From Anaerolineae bacterium (GTDB lineage Bacteria; Chloroflexota; Anaerolineae; Aggregatilineales; Phototrophicaceae): 64,000 bases of DNA. Made by a program: the position numbers and the translations under genes. This document shows positions 17,047 to 24,842 of the stretch, one piece after another; position 1 is the stretch's first letter; every line of letters begins with the position of its first letter. The stretch covers positions 29,354 to 93,353 of the forward strand of contig JAJDWK010000068.1 in NCBI GenBank assembly GCA_022825675.1, read 5' to 3'. Below the pieces are notes generated by a model. That model was not told the origin of the DNA and ran no database searches. It saw only the letters and a list, made by a program, of their open reading frames with translations.

Positions 17047-17772
17047 CTATAGAAATGGCACATACAGGAGTATGAGATTGGCGACAATCTGCGTGATCCA
17101 GGCTGCCGCCAAGCCATTGCGCCGCCGCACATAGACATAGAGCAGGTTCGTCAGCAGCAGCAGCAAGCCGATGACCGCGGTCACGGCGGGGAATTGCGCA
17201 ACCGAGTCCCACATGACCGGGAAGAAGAGCAGGATATTCCACAGTGTCGCCAGCAAACCCACCAGCCAAAAGGCGAGCTGTTCTTGCAGCAAGCCGCGGA
17301 AGAATAGCGTTTCGGACATCGGCATCACAAAGACGAGGAAAGCCAAGAGTCCGCCCGCGGACATGCCCGGGAAAAGCTGCGCGGCGGCAGGACCTAAAAT
17401 TTGCTCGCCAAAAAAAACGAGGAAAGGGATGCAGAGCATCAGTCCATAGAGGATGCCCCAGCCCAGATTCTCGGGCCTTTCCTGCTCAATGCGCTCCATG
17501 CTGCCCAACAGCCAGGAGAGTACGCTAACGCCAGCCAGCGCGCCCCAAGCCAGGGTATAACGCAGCTCGACGCTGGCTGGCAGCATCGGGACAAAGCCGA
17601 TGCTCACCGCAGCCGCGATGATGAAGCCGAACAGCAGGTCGCTGGTGCCGCGGTAATGGCGGCGGGAGGCGATCTGCTCGTCAGTGGGCGCGTTGTTTTC
17701 CGCCGTGGCGGGCTGGTCAGCCCTTGAGTCCTCCGCTTCCCTTAAGGGGTCGAAGGGGGCGTCTGGCATCAT
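17047..17772 (-). CDS. CPBP/Abi-family membrane protein with degenerate active site
   Basis: The product has 241 residues: about 45 polar N-terminal residues, then some seven hydrophobic segments. The CPBP glutamate motif EExxxR appears as MSETLFFRGLLQE, keeping one Glu and the Arg but with Thr for the second Glu. The helices that normally provide histidines read ATLWNILLFFP and WITQIVANL, so both metal-binding histidines seem lost. It may be a non-catalytic relative of CAAX-type proteases. Its ATG overlaps the ltaE stop by 4 bp, implying translational coupling. The intact paralogue is at 26785. Confidence 0.75.
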   Translation of the reverse strand: MMPDAPFDPLREAEDSRADQPATAENNAPTDEQIASRRHYRGTSDLLFGFIIAAAVSIGFVPMLPASVELRYTLAWGALAGVSVLSWLLGSMERIEQERPENLGWGILYGLMLCIPFLVFFGEQILGPAAAQLFPGMSAGGLLAFLVFVMPMSETLFFRGLLQEQLAFWLVGLLATLWNILLFFPVMWDSVAQFPAVTAVIGLLLLLTNLLYVYVRRRNGLAAAWITQIVANLILLYVPFL

Positions 17773-18809
17773 GAGAGAACCGCGCGCACCGCCGCCAGGA
17801 CTTTTTCAATTGCTGGGCGGTCGATCCAATAGTGGGTGCGCAGGCGAAGCTGCCGGGAATCGCTACTGTACGGGGACATAAGGATAGTATAGTCATCGCG
17901 CAATGCGTCGACAAATTCCGGCAGGGACAGTTTCAGCCCCGCCGCCAGCGAGAAGAAAACGAAGTTGGTATTTTGGCGGTCGATTATGATGCCGGGGATT
18001 TCGCTCAAGCCCTCTGCCAGCAGCTGCGCATTTTCGTGGTCTTCGCCCAGGCGGTCTTTCATTGTGCGCAGGGCGATCAAGCCCGCCGCCGCCAGGATGC
18101 CCGCCTGCCGCATGCTGCCGCCCAATACTTTACGCGCCCGCCGCGCCCGGCGGATGAAGTCCTGCCCGCCGACCAATACCGAGCCCGCCGGCGCGCATAG
18201 CCCCTTGGACAAGCAGAATGTAAGCGAATCCGCCCCGGCAGCCAGCGCTTTGGCATCAACACCGAGGGCGGCGGCGGCGTTAAAGATGCGAGCGCCATCG
18301 ATATGCAATTTCAGCTGGTTGCGGCGGGCAAAAGCAGCGACCTCCGCAATTTTTTCTGGCTGGAGCGCGACGCCGCCCGCCATATTGTGCGTATTTTCCA
18401 GGGCGACCAGGCGTGTAATTGGCATGTGCTCATCGTCGGGATTCAGCGCATTTTCCAGGTCACTGAGGCGGAAGCTGGCATCGGCTTGCACGGGAATGGG
18501 CTGCGGCAGAATGCCGCCCAACTGCGCCATCCCGCCCTGTTCATAGCGGAAGATATGCGAGGTATCGCCGACAATGATGGCATCCCCCCGTTGGCAGTGC
18601 GCCAGCAACGCGCAGAGATTGCCTTGGGTGCCGCTGGTGACGAAGACCGCCGCTTCCATGCCAAAGAGCGCGGCGGCTTCCGCCTCCAACTGGTTCACAG
18701 TCGGGTCATCGTGATAGACATCGTCGCCGACAGCGGCGCGCGCCATCGCTTCGCGCATTTCTGGCGTGGGGTGGGAAACGGTATCGCTGCGCAAATCAAT
18801 ATAGTGCAT
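17769..18809 (-). CDS. ltaE: Low-specificity L-threonine aldolase
   Basis: This 346-residue fold-type I PLP enzyme cleaves L-threonine or allo-threonine to glycine and acetaldehyde. It begins MHYIDLRSDTVSHPTPEMREAMARAAVGDDVYHDDPTVNQLE, the family's N-terminal signature (quoted here in parts: RSDTVSHPT, GDDVYHDDPT). It contains ENTHNMAGG, HIDGARIFNAAAALG and the Schiff-base lysine in TFCLSKGLCAPAGS near residue 200. The length is normal. The following CPBP-like gene overlaps its stop codon. No pathway partners are adjacent. Confidence 0.94.
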   Translation of the reverse strand: MHYIDLRSDTVSHPTPEMREAMARAAVGDDVYHDDPTVNQLEAEAAALFGMEAAVFVTSGTQGNLCALLAHCQRGDAIIVGDTSHIFRYEQGGMAQLGGILPQPIPVQADASFRLSDLENALNPDDEHMPITRLVALENTHNMAGGVALQPEKIAEVAAFARRNQLKLHIDGARIFNAAAALGVDAKALAAGADSLTFCLSKGLCAPAGSVLVGGQDFIRRARRARKVLGGSMRQAGILAAAGLIALRTMKDRLGEDHENAQLLAEGLSEIPGIIIDRQNTNFVFFSLAAGLKLSLPEFVDALRDDYTILMSPYSSDSRQLRLRTHYWIDRPAIEKVLAAVRAVLS

Positions 18810-18945
18810 GGGCTTCGCTTTTACATTGACGGCTGAGTATCGCCAAAATAGTAGAGCTAAACGGGCGGGATTTCAATGGGAAACAGGGGAAGGCGTGAGC
18901 AAGCGGGCGCAAAGGTCCAGCCCCCAAGAAGCAAAACTTGCCCCT

Positions 18946-20664
18946 TCAGTCCGCGCTGACATAGCCGAGTTCGACCAGCCTATCAACGACCAGGCGCGCA
19001 TTGGCTTCTGCCGTGGTGCCTTCCGCCGTCAGCGTGAACTCGGGATCTGGCGGCGCTTCGTAGGGGTCATCAATGCCGGTGAAATCTTTGATTTCCCCGC
19101 GGCGCGCCTTGGCGTATAAGCCTTTGACATCCAGCGCTTCGACAAATTCGAGCGGGGTCGCCATATAAATCTCCATAAAGCCCGCGCCAACCGAATTGCG
19201 CACATCTTGACGAGTCGCGAGATAGGGGCTGATAGCGGCGCAGACGACGATGCCGCCATGCCGCGTGATTTCCCGGGCAACAAAGCCAATGCGGCGGATG
19301 TTGGTATCGCGATCCGCCTTGCTGAAGCCCAGCCCTTTCGAGAGGTTGGTGCGCACAATATCGCCATCAAGCAGCGTAACATTGCGCCCTTTTTCCATCA
19401 GCAAATTGACAATGTGATTGGCGGTCGTGGATTTGCCAGCTCCGCTCAAACCCGTGAACCACAGGCAGACCCCGCGGCGGCGGCGCGGCGGGTAGCTGTC
19501 CGCCAATATCTGCGCGACTTCGGGGCGGGAGAACCAGGGCGGCAAGGTCTTGCCCGCCTCCAGATAGTCTTCCCGCACCTGCGTGCCCGATATTTTTCGA
19601 GTGCTGGCGCCCGCCGGGATTTTGGAGGCTTCTTCGTAGCGATCTTCCGCTTCCAGATAGACCAGTTCGGCAAAAGGAAGCGGCTTCACCCCCAGCTCAT
19701 CAGCATGCCGCAAGACCAAATCCTGGGCATCGTAGGGACCATAGAAGGGCTTGCCAGCAGAATCCGCGCCAGGGCCGGCATGGTCACGCCCGACAATCAG
19801 GTGATTGGCACCATAATTGCGGCGGATAATCGCGTGCCAAGCGGCTTCCCGCGGTCCCGCCATGCGCATCGCCAGGGGCAAAAGCGACAGCAGGCTGCGG
19901 TCATCTTCGTAATAGGTGTCAATCAAAGTTTTGTAGACGCGCACCCGCGTATAATGGTCGACATCGCCGGGCTGCGTCATGCCCACGACCGGGTGCAGCA
20001 GCAAGACGCCATCAACACTGGCGGCGGCGCGCTTGGTCAAGGCTTCGTGCACGCGATGCAGCGGATTGCGCGTTTGGAAGGCGACAACATTTTTGCGCCC
20101 ATAGCTCGCCAGGAGTTGGCGGGTTTGCCTGGGGCTGCGCCGCAGCTCGGCAAAATCCAGATGCGTCGGCAGCCGCAGCACCTGCAGCCGCCCAGCGATA
20201 TTAAAGCGCCCCCATTTTTCCATCTCCGCGATAATCGGATGCTTAAAATCAAACTTGCCAAAGACTTTGGCGGCGGTCTCTTCAAGCTGCCAGGGGTAGA
20301 TGTCTTCGATAGTTTGCATGGCGAGGATGTTGTTGCGGCTGTCACGCAGGGCGATGTCCATCCCCGGTTTGAGACCAGCGTCCGAGGCGACCGGCAGGGT
20401 GATGGGGATGGGGAAAAGCCTGCCATCGGCGAGGCGCATTGTATCGAGAACGCTCTGATAATCCGCCCGGTTCATGAAGCCGCGCAGGGGGGAAAATGCG
20501 CCGACCGCCAGCAATTCCAGGTCGCAGGCAACCCGCTGGCTGATTTGGATATGCGGCAAAGTATTGGCGTAGGCGGTCATTTCCAGCAATGTGTTTCGCG
20601 GCGTCAGCAAATTCACCAACTCGCCGCCGTAAGGCGCAACCAAACTCGCATGCGTAATTGTCAT
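18946..20664 (-). CDS. sat: Bifunctional ATP sulfurylase / APS kinase
   Basis: I start at ATG 20664 (MTITHASLVAPYGG), preceded by GGAG; an in-frame extension to 20724 runs to just after tatC. The product has 572 residues. The N-terminal ~385 are a sulfate adenylyltransferase with QTRNPLHRVHEALTKRA (the HxxH-type site) and VGRDHAGPG. The C-terminal ~180 are an APS kinase with P-loop GLSGAGKST, LDGDIVRTNLSKGLGFSKADR and RREIGA-type contacts. Together they turn sulfate into PAPS in two steps, for assimilation or sulfation. No reductase gene follows in the window. It sits 64 bp after tatC on the same strand. Confidence 0.94.
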   Translation of the reverse strand: MTITHASLVAPYGGELVNLLTPRNTLLEMTAYANTLPHIQISQRVACDLELLAVGAFSPLRGFMNRADYQSVLDTMRLADGRLFPIPITLPVASDAGLKPGMDIALRDSRNNILAMQTIEDIYPWQLEETAAKVFGKFDFKHPIIAEMEKWGRFNIAGRLQVLRLPTHLDFAELRRSPRQTRQLLASYGRKNVVAFQTRNPLHRVHEALTKRAAASVDGVLLLHPVVGMTQPGDVDHYTRVRVYKTLIDTYYEDDRSLLSLLPLAMRMAGPREAAWHAIIRRNYGANHLIVGRDHAGPGADSAGKPFYGPYDAQDLVLRHADELGVKPLPFAELVYLEAEDRYEEASKIPAGASTRKISGTQVREDYLEAGKTLPPWFSRPEVAQILADSYPPRRRRGVCLWFTGLSGAGKSTTANHIVNLLMEKGRNVTLLDGDIVRTNLSKGLGFSKADRDTNIRRIGFVAREITRHGGIVVCAAISPYLATRQDVRNSVGAGFMEIYMATPLEFVEALDVKGLYAKARRGEIKDFTGIDDPYEAPPDPEFTLTAEGTTAEANARLVVDRLVELGYVSAD

Positions 20665-20728
20665 ACAGATCTCCAGAGTAAGGGCAAAAAAATGGTTACA
20701 GGGGCAAGCCCCATGCTTTAGCAAAAAC

Positions 20729-21508
20729 TCACTTGCCGCGGTCGACGCCCGAGAGTTTGCGACCGAAGTAGACCAGAATAATGCTGAGGCTGTACAGCGT
20801 CAACAGGGGCGCCATGACCAGGAACATGTTGACGGGGTCAATCGTCGGCGTGATGAGGGCGGCGGCGATCGAAGCGCCGACTATCGCGACCCGCCATTGG
20901 CGCAGCAATGTGCCCGCGCTGACCAGCCCCAAAAGCGAAATGAGGAAGAATATCAGCGGCGTCTGGAAAGCCACGCCCATCCAAAACAGCAGGGAAGTAA
21001 CGAAGCTGATATAACCATCAGCAGTCCATTCCGGCTCGAATATCTGCGCTTGAAATTGGTTGAGAAATCCCAGCGCCGGCGGCATCAAAATGCGCCAGGC
21101 GAAGAGGACGCCGATGATGAACAGCAGGGTGGTGGCGGGGATGGACAGCAATACATAGCGCTTCTCTTTGCGCGTCAAGCCGGGGAGGATAAACATCAGG
21201 AGCTGATAGGTAACCATCGGTATTGAAATAATGCCGCCGAGCATCAAGACGACTTTGAAATAGATGAGGATATTGCCGGTCGGGTCGAGGATGACCAATT
21301 CGCAGTTGTCGACTTCGGGAATGCGGCAGAAGGGCTCTTGCAGCAGCAGCAGCGCGCGGTCGGCAAAAAACAAGCCTACAACCGTGCCGGCGACAAGGGC
21401 GAGCACTGCGCGGGTCAGGCGCTGTCGCAATTCGTCGAGATGCTCAAAGAACCCCATGCGGAGTTCGTGCCCGTCTTCGACTTCCTCCGCGGCGATGATG
21501 TCCGACAT
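20729..21508 (-). CDS. tatC: Sec-independent protein translocase TatC
   Basis: The 259-residue protein has six transmembrane segments and the N-terminal TatC signature GFFEHLDELRQRLTRAVLAL, which recognises twin-arginine signals. PEVDNCELVILDPTGNILIYFKV and the conserved FEPE-like segment are also present. It lies 2 bp after the tatA stop, forming a compact nusB-tatA-tatC operon. TatC forms the receptor core that binds folded cargo before TatA assembly. Confidence 0.95.
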   Translation of the reverse strand: MSDIIAAEEVEDGHELRMGFFEHLDELRQRLTRAVLALVAGTVVGLFFADRALLLLQEPFCRIPEVDNCELVILDPTGNILIYFKVVLMLGGIISIPMVTYQLLMFILPGLTRKEKRYVLLSIPATTLLFIIGVLFAWRILMPPALGFLNQFQAQIFEPEWTADGYISFVTSLLFWMGVAFQTPLIFFLISLLGLVSAGTLLRQWRVAIVGASIAAALITPTIDPVNMFLVMAPLLTLYSLSIILVYFGRKLSGVDRGK

Positions 21509-21510
21509 CG

Positions 21511-22071
21511 CTAAGCCATTTCACTTTCCGCCCGTGACCATGCGCCGAGATGCGGGGTTTTGCCATTGTCCGCCACCGGTGTCCCGCGGCTCCAAGTACC
21601 CAGGTTGACGGCGGCAGTCGCGGGTTTGCTGGCGGTTTTTGGGCGCGGCGTCTTGGCTGTGCTGGCGACAAGCGCCGGTGTAGGCGCCGCCAGTTTTTTC
21701 TTTGCCGCCGCCGGGCGTGTCTTGGGCTTTTTGTTGTTGAGCTCGTCGCTGACTTTTTGTACGCTGTTTAAATCTTTCTTGACTTCATCAACAGAATCTT
21801 GCAGCGGTTTTGTCATCGGCTTGACGGCAGCGCTGAGCGAGCGGTTGATATTTTGGCGGGTCGGCGGCTCTTTCGGCAATTGGATGCCGACGCCAGCATC
21901 GTCAAACTCCTTCTGCACCAGGTCGACTGTTTCCGACCAAATCCGGCGGAACTTGGACACATGCTGACCCAAGATATAAGACCAGTGAATCATGCGTTTG
22001 GGACCGGCAAATACCAACATAATCAACAGAATAGCGAGCAACTCCGCCGCGCCGACGCCAAATACATTCAT
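21511..22071 (-). CDS. tatA: Twin-arginine translocase subunit TatA/TatB
   Basis: The product has 186 residues. A short N-terminal transmembrane helix (AELLAILLIMLVFAGPKRM, with the FGPK-like hinge) is followed by an amphipathic helix (YILGQHVSKFRRIWSETVDLVQ). A long charged, Lys/Pro/Ala-rich tail follows. The tail is longer than most TatA and nearer TatB. It ends in two related motifs (LGTWSRG and LGAWSRA) about 17 residues apart, whose role is unknown. Translation overlaps the nusB stop by 4 bp and tatC starts 2 bp after its stop. Confidence 0.9.
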   Translation of the reverse strand: MNVFGVGAAELLAILLIMLVFAGPKRMIHWSYILGQHVSKFRRIWSETVDLVQKEFDDAGVGIQLPKEPPTRQNINRSLSAAVKPMTKPLQDSVDEVKKDLNSVQKVSDELNNKKPKTRPAAAKKKLAAPTPALVASTAKTPRPKTASKPATAAVNLGTWSRGTPVADNGKTPHLGAWSRAESEMA

Positions 22072-22637
22072 ACTGGAGTCGCCTCATCAACCTTCAGCGG
22101 CGGCGCGCTTGTCGCATCGGCGGTGATTGCGCCCAGCACGCCATGCACAAAGCTGTGTGAATTTTCCGCCCCGAAAAGCTGCGCCAGGTGCACCGCTTCG
22201 TTGACGATTACAGGCACGGGCGTGTTGCGCTTTTGCAGCTGCAGCTCATAAAGCGCGATGCGCAGGATATTGCGGTCGATAGCGGCGACCTGCTCGATAG
22301 GCCATTCCGGCGCGTAAGTTTGCAAGATAGCGTCCAGCTCGTGGCGGGCAGCCCACACGCCCATGACAATGCGGCGAACGATCTGCCTGACCGCGTACGA
22401 CTCTGGGCGAGCGGCGAAATGCGCTTGCAGCACCGCCGCCGGCTGATGCTCGGCGAGGTCCAACTCATACAGAATTTGCAAGCAGGCGCGCCGGGCAATC
22501 GAGCGGTCGACCGAATTCCGCGCGAGGTCAATCACCTCGCTGGAAATTGTATCCACGCTGGGGTCAAAGCTGTCGAGTACAAAAGGAAAGCTTTCCATCA
22601 GGATAGGCAGCCCCGTGTTCTCCGCTGGTTTGAACAT
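22068..22637 (-). CDS. nusB: Transcription antitermination protein NusB
   Basis: The 189-residue protein contains the helical NusB core from about residue 45: RSIARRACLQILYELDL, then IVRRIVMGVWAARHELDAIL, IEQVAAIDRNILRIALYEL and VPVIVNEAVHLAQLFGAENSHSFVHGVLG. With NusE it binds boxA in rRNA leaders. I prefer ATG 22637: a TACACT -10 ends 8 bp before it, so an ATG at 22667 would lie in or before the promoter. The first 40 residues are not conserved in type, and ATG 22601 is also possible. It heads the tatA-tatC operon. Confidence 0.9.
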   Translation of the reverse strand: MFKPAENTGLPILMESFPFVLDSFDPSVDTISSEVIDLARNSVDRSIARRACLQILYELDLAEHQPAAVLQAHFAARPESYAVRQIVRRIVMGVWAARHELDAILQTYAPEWPIEQVAAIDRNILRIALYELQLQKRNTPVPVIVNEAVHLAQLFGAENSHSFVHGVLGAITADATSAPPLKVDEATPV

Positions 22638-22645
22638 ACGGCGCA

Positions 22646-22674
22646 AGTGTAGCCCAGCCGCGGGCATTTTTCCA
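22646..22674 (-). promoter_or_regulatory. Promoter of nusB, probably giving a leaderless transcript
   Basis: On the minus strand TGGAAA (22674-22669), a 17-bp spacer and TACACT (22651-22646) lie just before ATG 22637. Transcription would begin within 0-2 nt of that ATG. Confidence 0.45.
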
Positions 22675-22694
22675 GTTGGAAAAGTCGCGGCGGC

Positions 22695-22960
22695 CAGGGC
22701 AGTTGCATCAAATTATTCTTCACCACAAAGACACAAAGGACACAAAGTTTTTCTTGAAATGACACTTTGCTTCTTCATTTATCAGGGCAGTTTGTACATA
22801 GCCCTTACCACCGAGAATACATAGGAAAATTGAGCACACCCAGAATGAATTTATAGAGGCTTCTCATGCTTTTCTCGGTGTATCTCGGTGTCCTCGGTGG
22901 TTAAATTTGCGTAGGATCCCGCTCGTTGTGGCGAATGTCTTTATTAGTGTAATTGCCCTG
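22695..22960 (+). mobile_element. MITE-like element, copy R2 (266 bp)
   Basis: The element begins CAGGGCAGTTGCATC and ends with the inverted form GTAATTGCCCTG. The perfect 10-bp direct repeat TCGCGGCGGC flanks it at 22685-22694 and 22961-22970. Inside lie TTCACCACAAAGACACAAAG and a long imperfect hairpin at 22807-22901 (ACCACCGAG ... CTCGGTGGT). It matches R3 (28832-29096) over its full length. It encodes no transposase. It fills most of the 430-bp gap between nusB and the ABC ATPase gene, and I see nothing else there besides the nusB promoter and the ATPase gene's AAGGGA site. Confidence 0.85.
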
Positions 22961-23065
22961 TCGCGGCGGCGGCGCAATCTGCGCAGGAAATGCAACTATG
23001 TTCTAAAGCAATTTGAGAGTATGATGTTTTGCCGCGAGCAAGTATAAAGCAGGCAAGGGAATTTA

Positions 23066-23953
23066 ATGCCAAAGCCGCCGCCGCTGGACCGGCAGAATGC
23101 GCTGCTGGTTACAGAAATCTGCAAATTCTTTCATTTGCCGCAGCCGCCATTGTGGAAGCGGCTGCTGGGCGCAAAGATGGCGCTGCCGCAGAAGGGCGCG
23201 CTGCCCACGGTCGCGCCTGGGGACAAAGCGCCGGTAGCGGCGGTGGATCATGTCTCCTTCCGCATCGGGCGGGGCGAGATCTTCGGCGTACTGGGACCAA
23301 ACGGGTCGGGAAAATCGACCTTAATCCGCCTTATCTCGACCTTGCTGAAAGCGGACAAAGGCAGCGCCCGCATCTTCGGCATTGACATTGAAGACGATGA
23401 AATGCGCGTCAAGCAGCTCATCAGCCGCGTATCGGTGGATGCCGCATTTTTTAAGAAGCTGAGCCCGATGGAAAATCTGCTTTATGGCGCGCGGCTTTAT
23501 GGCGTTACCGGTCCCGTAGCGCGCGTCAAAGCCTATGAGATTATGGGCAGGCTGGGTTTGAAGCGCTCTTCTTACAACGAGCCGATGGAGGAGATGAGCC
23601 GCGGCATGCAGCAGAAAGTGGCGATTGCCCGCGCATTCCTGACATCGCCCGTGCTGCTGCTGCTGGACGAGCCGACAACGGGCTTGGACCCGCGCTCCAA
23701 GCGGGAGGTGCGCGCCTTCATCGAAGAACTGCGGGATTCTCATGACGCGACGATATTGATCACGACGCATGATATGGAAGAGGCGGACGCGCTCTGTGAC
23801 CGCGTCGCCGTCATCCACAATGGCGCGCTGGTGGCGACTGACAGCCCCGAAGCGCTCAAACGCAGCATCGCCGACAATGGCAGCCGCCCGACGCTGGAAG
23901 ATGTTTTCATGCGCCTGACCGGCGAGCAGCTTCTCGCTGACGACAGCGCCTAG
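23066..23953 (+). CDS. ABC transporter ATP-binding protein (ABC-2 exporter type)
   Basis: This 295-residue ATPase has Walker A GPNGSGKST at about 77-85, Walker B LLLLDEPTTGLD at about 203-214 and H-loop TTHDMEE. The signature is the variant MSRGMQQK in place of LSGGQ, seen in NatA/DrrA-like exporters. The first ~50 residues (MPKPPPLDRQNALL, KRLLGAKM) extend before the ATPase fold. The partner permease starts 30 bp downstream. The pair should export a drug, lipid or polysaccharide-like substrate; the sequence does not say which. AAGGGA precedes the ATG. Confidence 0.93.
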   Translation: MPKPPPLDRQNALLVTEICKFFHLPQPPLWKRLLGAKMALPQKGALPTVAPGDKAPVAAVDHVSFRIGRGEIFGVLGPNGSGKSTLIRLISTLLKADKGSARIFGIDIEDDEMRVKQLISRVSVDAAFFKKLSPMENLLYGARLYGVTGPVARVKAYEIMGRLGLKRSSYNEPMEEMSRGMQQKVAIARAFLTSPVLLLLDEPTTGLDPRSKREVRAFIEELRDSHDATILITTHDMEEADALCDRVAVIHNGALVATDSPEALKRSIADNGSRPTLEDVFMRLTGEQLLADDSA

Positions 23954-23983
23954 CCCCGACCGCACTAGCAACTGGAATTGCTC

Positions 23984-24838
23984 ATGCCAAACACAATCCT
24001 CCGCGGCATCAACAGCGCGCGGCTGAACGCCCTGCAAACTTACGCCTTCATCGCCCGCAATTGGCATTTGACCAAGCGCTATTGGGGTTGGGAAGTCGTT
24101 TGGTTCTTCTATGCGCTGACGAGCGGGCTCTCGGTCGTCTTCATCGCCCAGGGCGCGGAAGCGCTGACGGGCAGCGCTGTCGGCTTTGATGTGCAATATC
24201 TGACGATGTATCTCATCATCGGCACGCTTGTATGGCGCTATCTGTCAGCAATCTTCATTTTGACCAGCGAAGTTATCGCCTGGGAGCGCTGGGAAGGCAC
24301 GATCGAATACACGCTGATGGCGCCGGTGCGCCGCTGGGTGCACCTGGTGGGGCAGACCGCCTATTCCCTGACCTATGGCATGATTTCGACCCTGATAATC
24401 GGCATCGCCATGGCGCTGTTTTTTGAGCTGGACCTGTCCAATGCCAACATGCTGGGCGCGGGCGCGGTGATACTGGGCGGCAGTTTGTCGCTGGTGGGCA
24501 TCGGCATTCTGGCGAGCATCCTGCCGCTGCTCTACCCCGAGCGCGGCGCTCAAATGACAAATGTGGTGGAAGCGTCATTTCTGCTGATTTCCGGCGTCTA
24601 TTACCCCATCAGCGTGCTGCCAGAGTGGATGCAAGCTGTCGCCGTCCTATCGCCGGTAACTTATGTGCTGGACGGGACGCGGGCGGCGCTGCTGGATGGC
24701 GCCGCGCTGAGCGAGCTTTGGCAATATATCCTGCCGCTGCTGGCTTTAGGCTGCGTGACGCTGCCGCTTGGTCTCTTCGCCTTCCGCCTGGCGGAGAACT
24801 ACGCCAAGCGCAGCGGCAAGCTCAAGCGGGTGGGCTAG
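23984..24838 (+). CDS. ABC-2 type transporter permease
   Basis: From ATG 23984 the protein has 284 residues; a TTG two codons earlier is less likely. There are six hydrophobic segments. An amphipathic TLIGTLVWR-like region (MYLIIGTLVWRYLSAIF) and SGVYYPISVLPEWMQAVAVLSPVTYVLDGTRAAL near the C-terminus match the ABC-2 membrane family (quoted in parts: GVYYPISVLPEWMQ, SPVTYVLDGTR). It pairs with the ATPase immediately upstream. It converges on anmK, with 4 bp between the stop codons. Confidence 0.92.
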   Translation: MPNTILRGINSARLNALQTYAFIARNWHLTKRYWGWEVVWFFYALTSGLSVVFIAQGAEALTGSAVGFDVQYLTMYLIIGTLVWRYLSAIFILTSEVIAWERWEGTIEYTLMAPVRRWVHLVGQTAYSLTYGMISTLIIGIAMALFFELDLSNANMLGAGAVILGGSLSLVGIGILASILPLLYPERGAQMTNVVEASFLLISGVYYPISVLPEWMQAVAVLSPVTYVLDGTRAALLDGAALSELWQYILPLLALGCVTLPLGLFAFRLAENYAKRSGKLKRVG

Positions 24839-24842
24839 CGCT

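Noticed and set aside
19207..20721. 504-codon open frame antisense to the ATP sulfurylase gene
   Set aside because: Composition is that of a GC-rich shadow frame; the minus strand encodes a full enzyme with all motifs.
22759..22821. Mini-frame reading M-x-L-C-F-F-I-Y-Q-G-S-L-Y inside the elements
   Set aside because: It seems shared by R2 and R4, but R3 has a stop in the same frame after eight codons, so it is not conserved as protein.
22710..22905. Short repeats ACAAAG and CTCGGTG that looked like a CRISPR array
   Set aside because: The repeats are irregular, lack spacers of even length and belong to the R2 element with its inverted termini.
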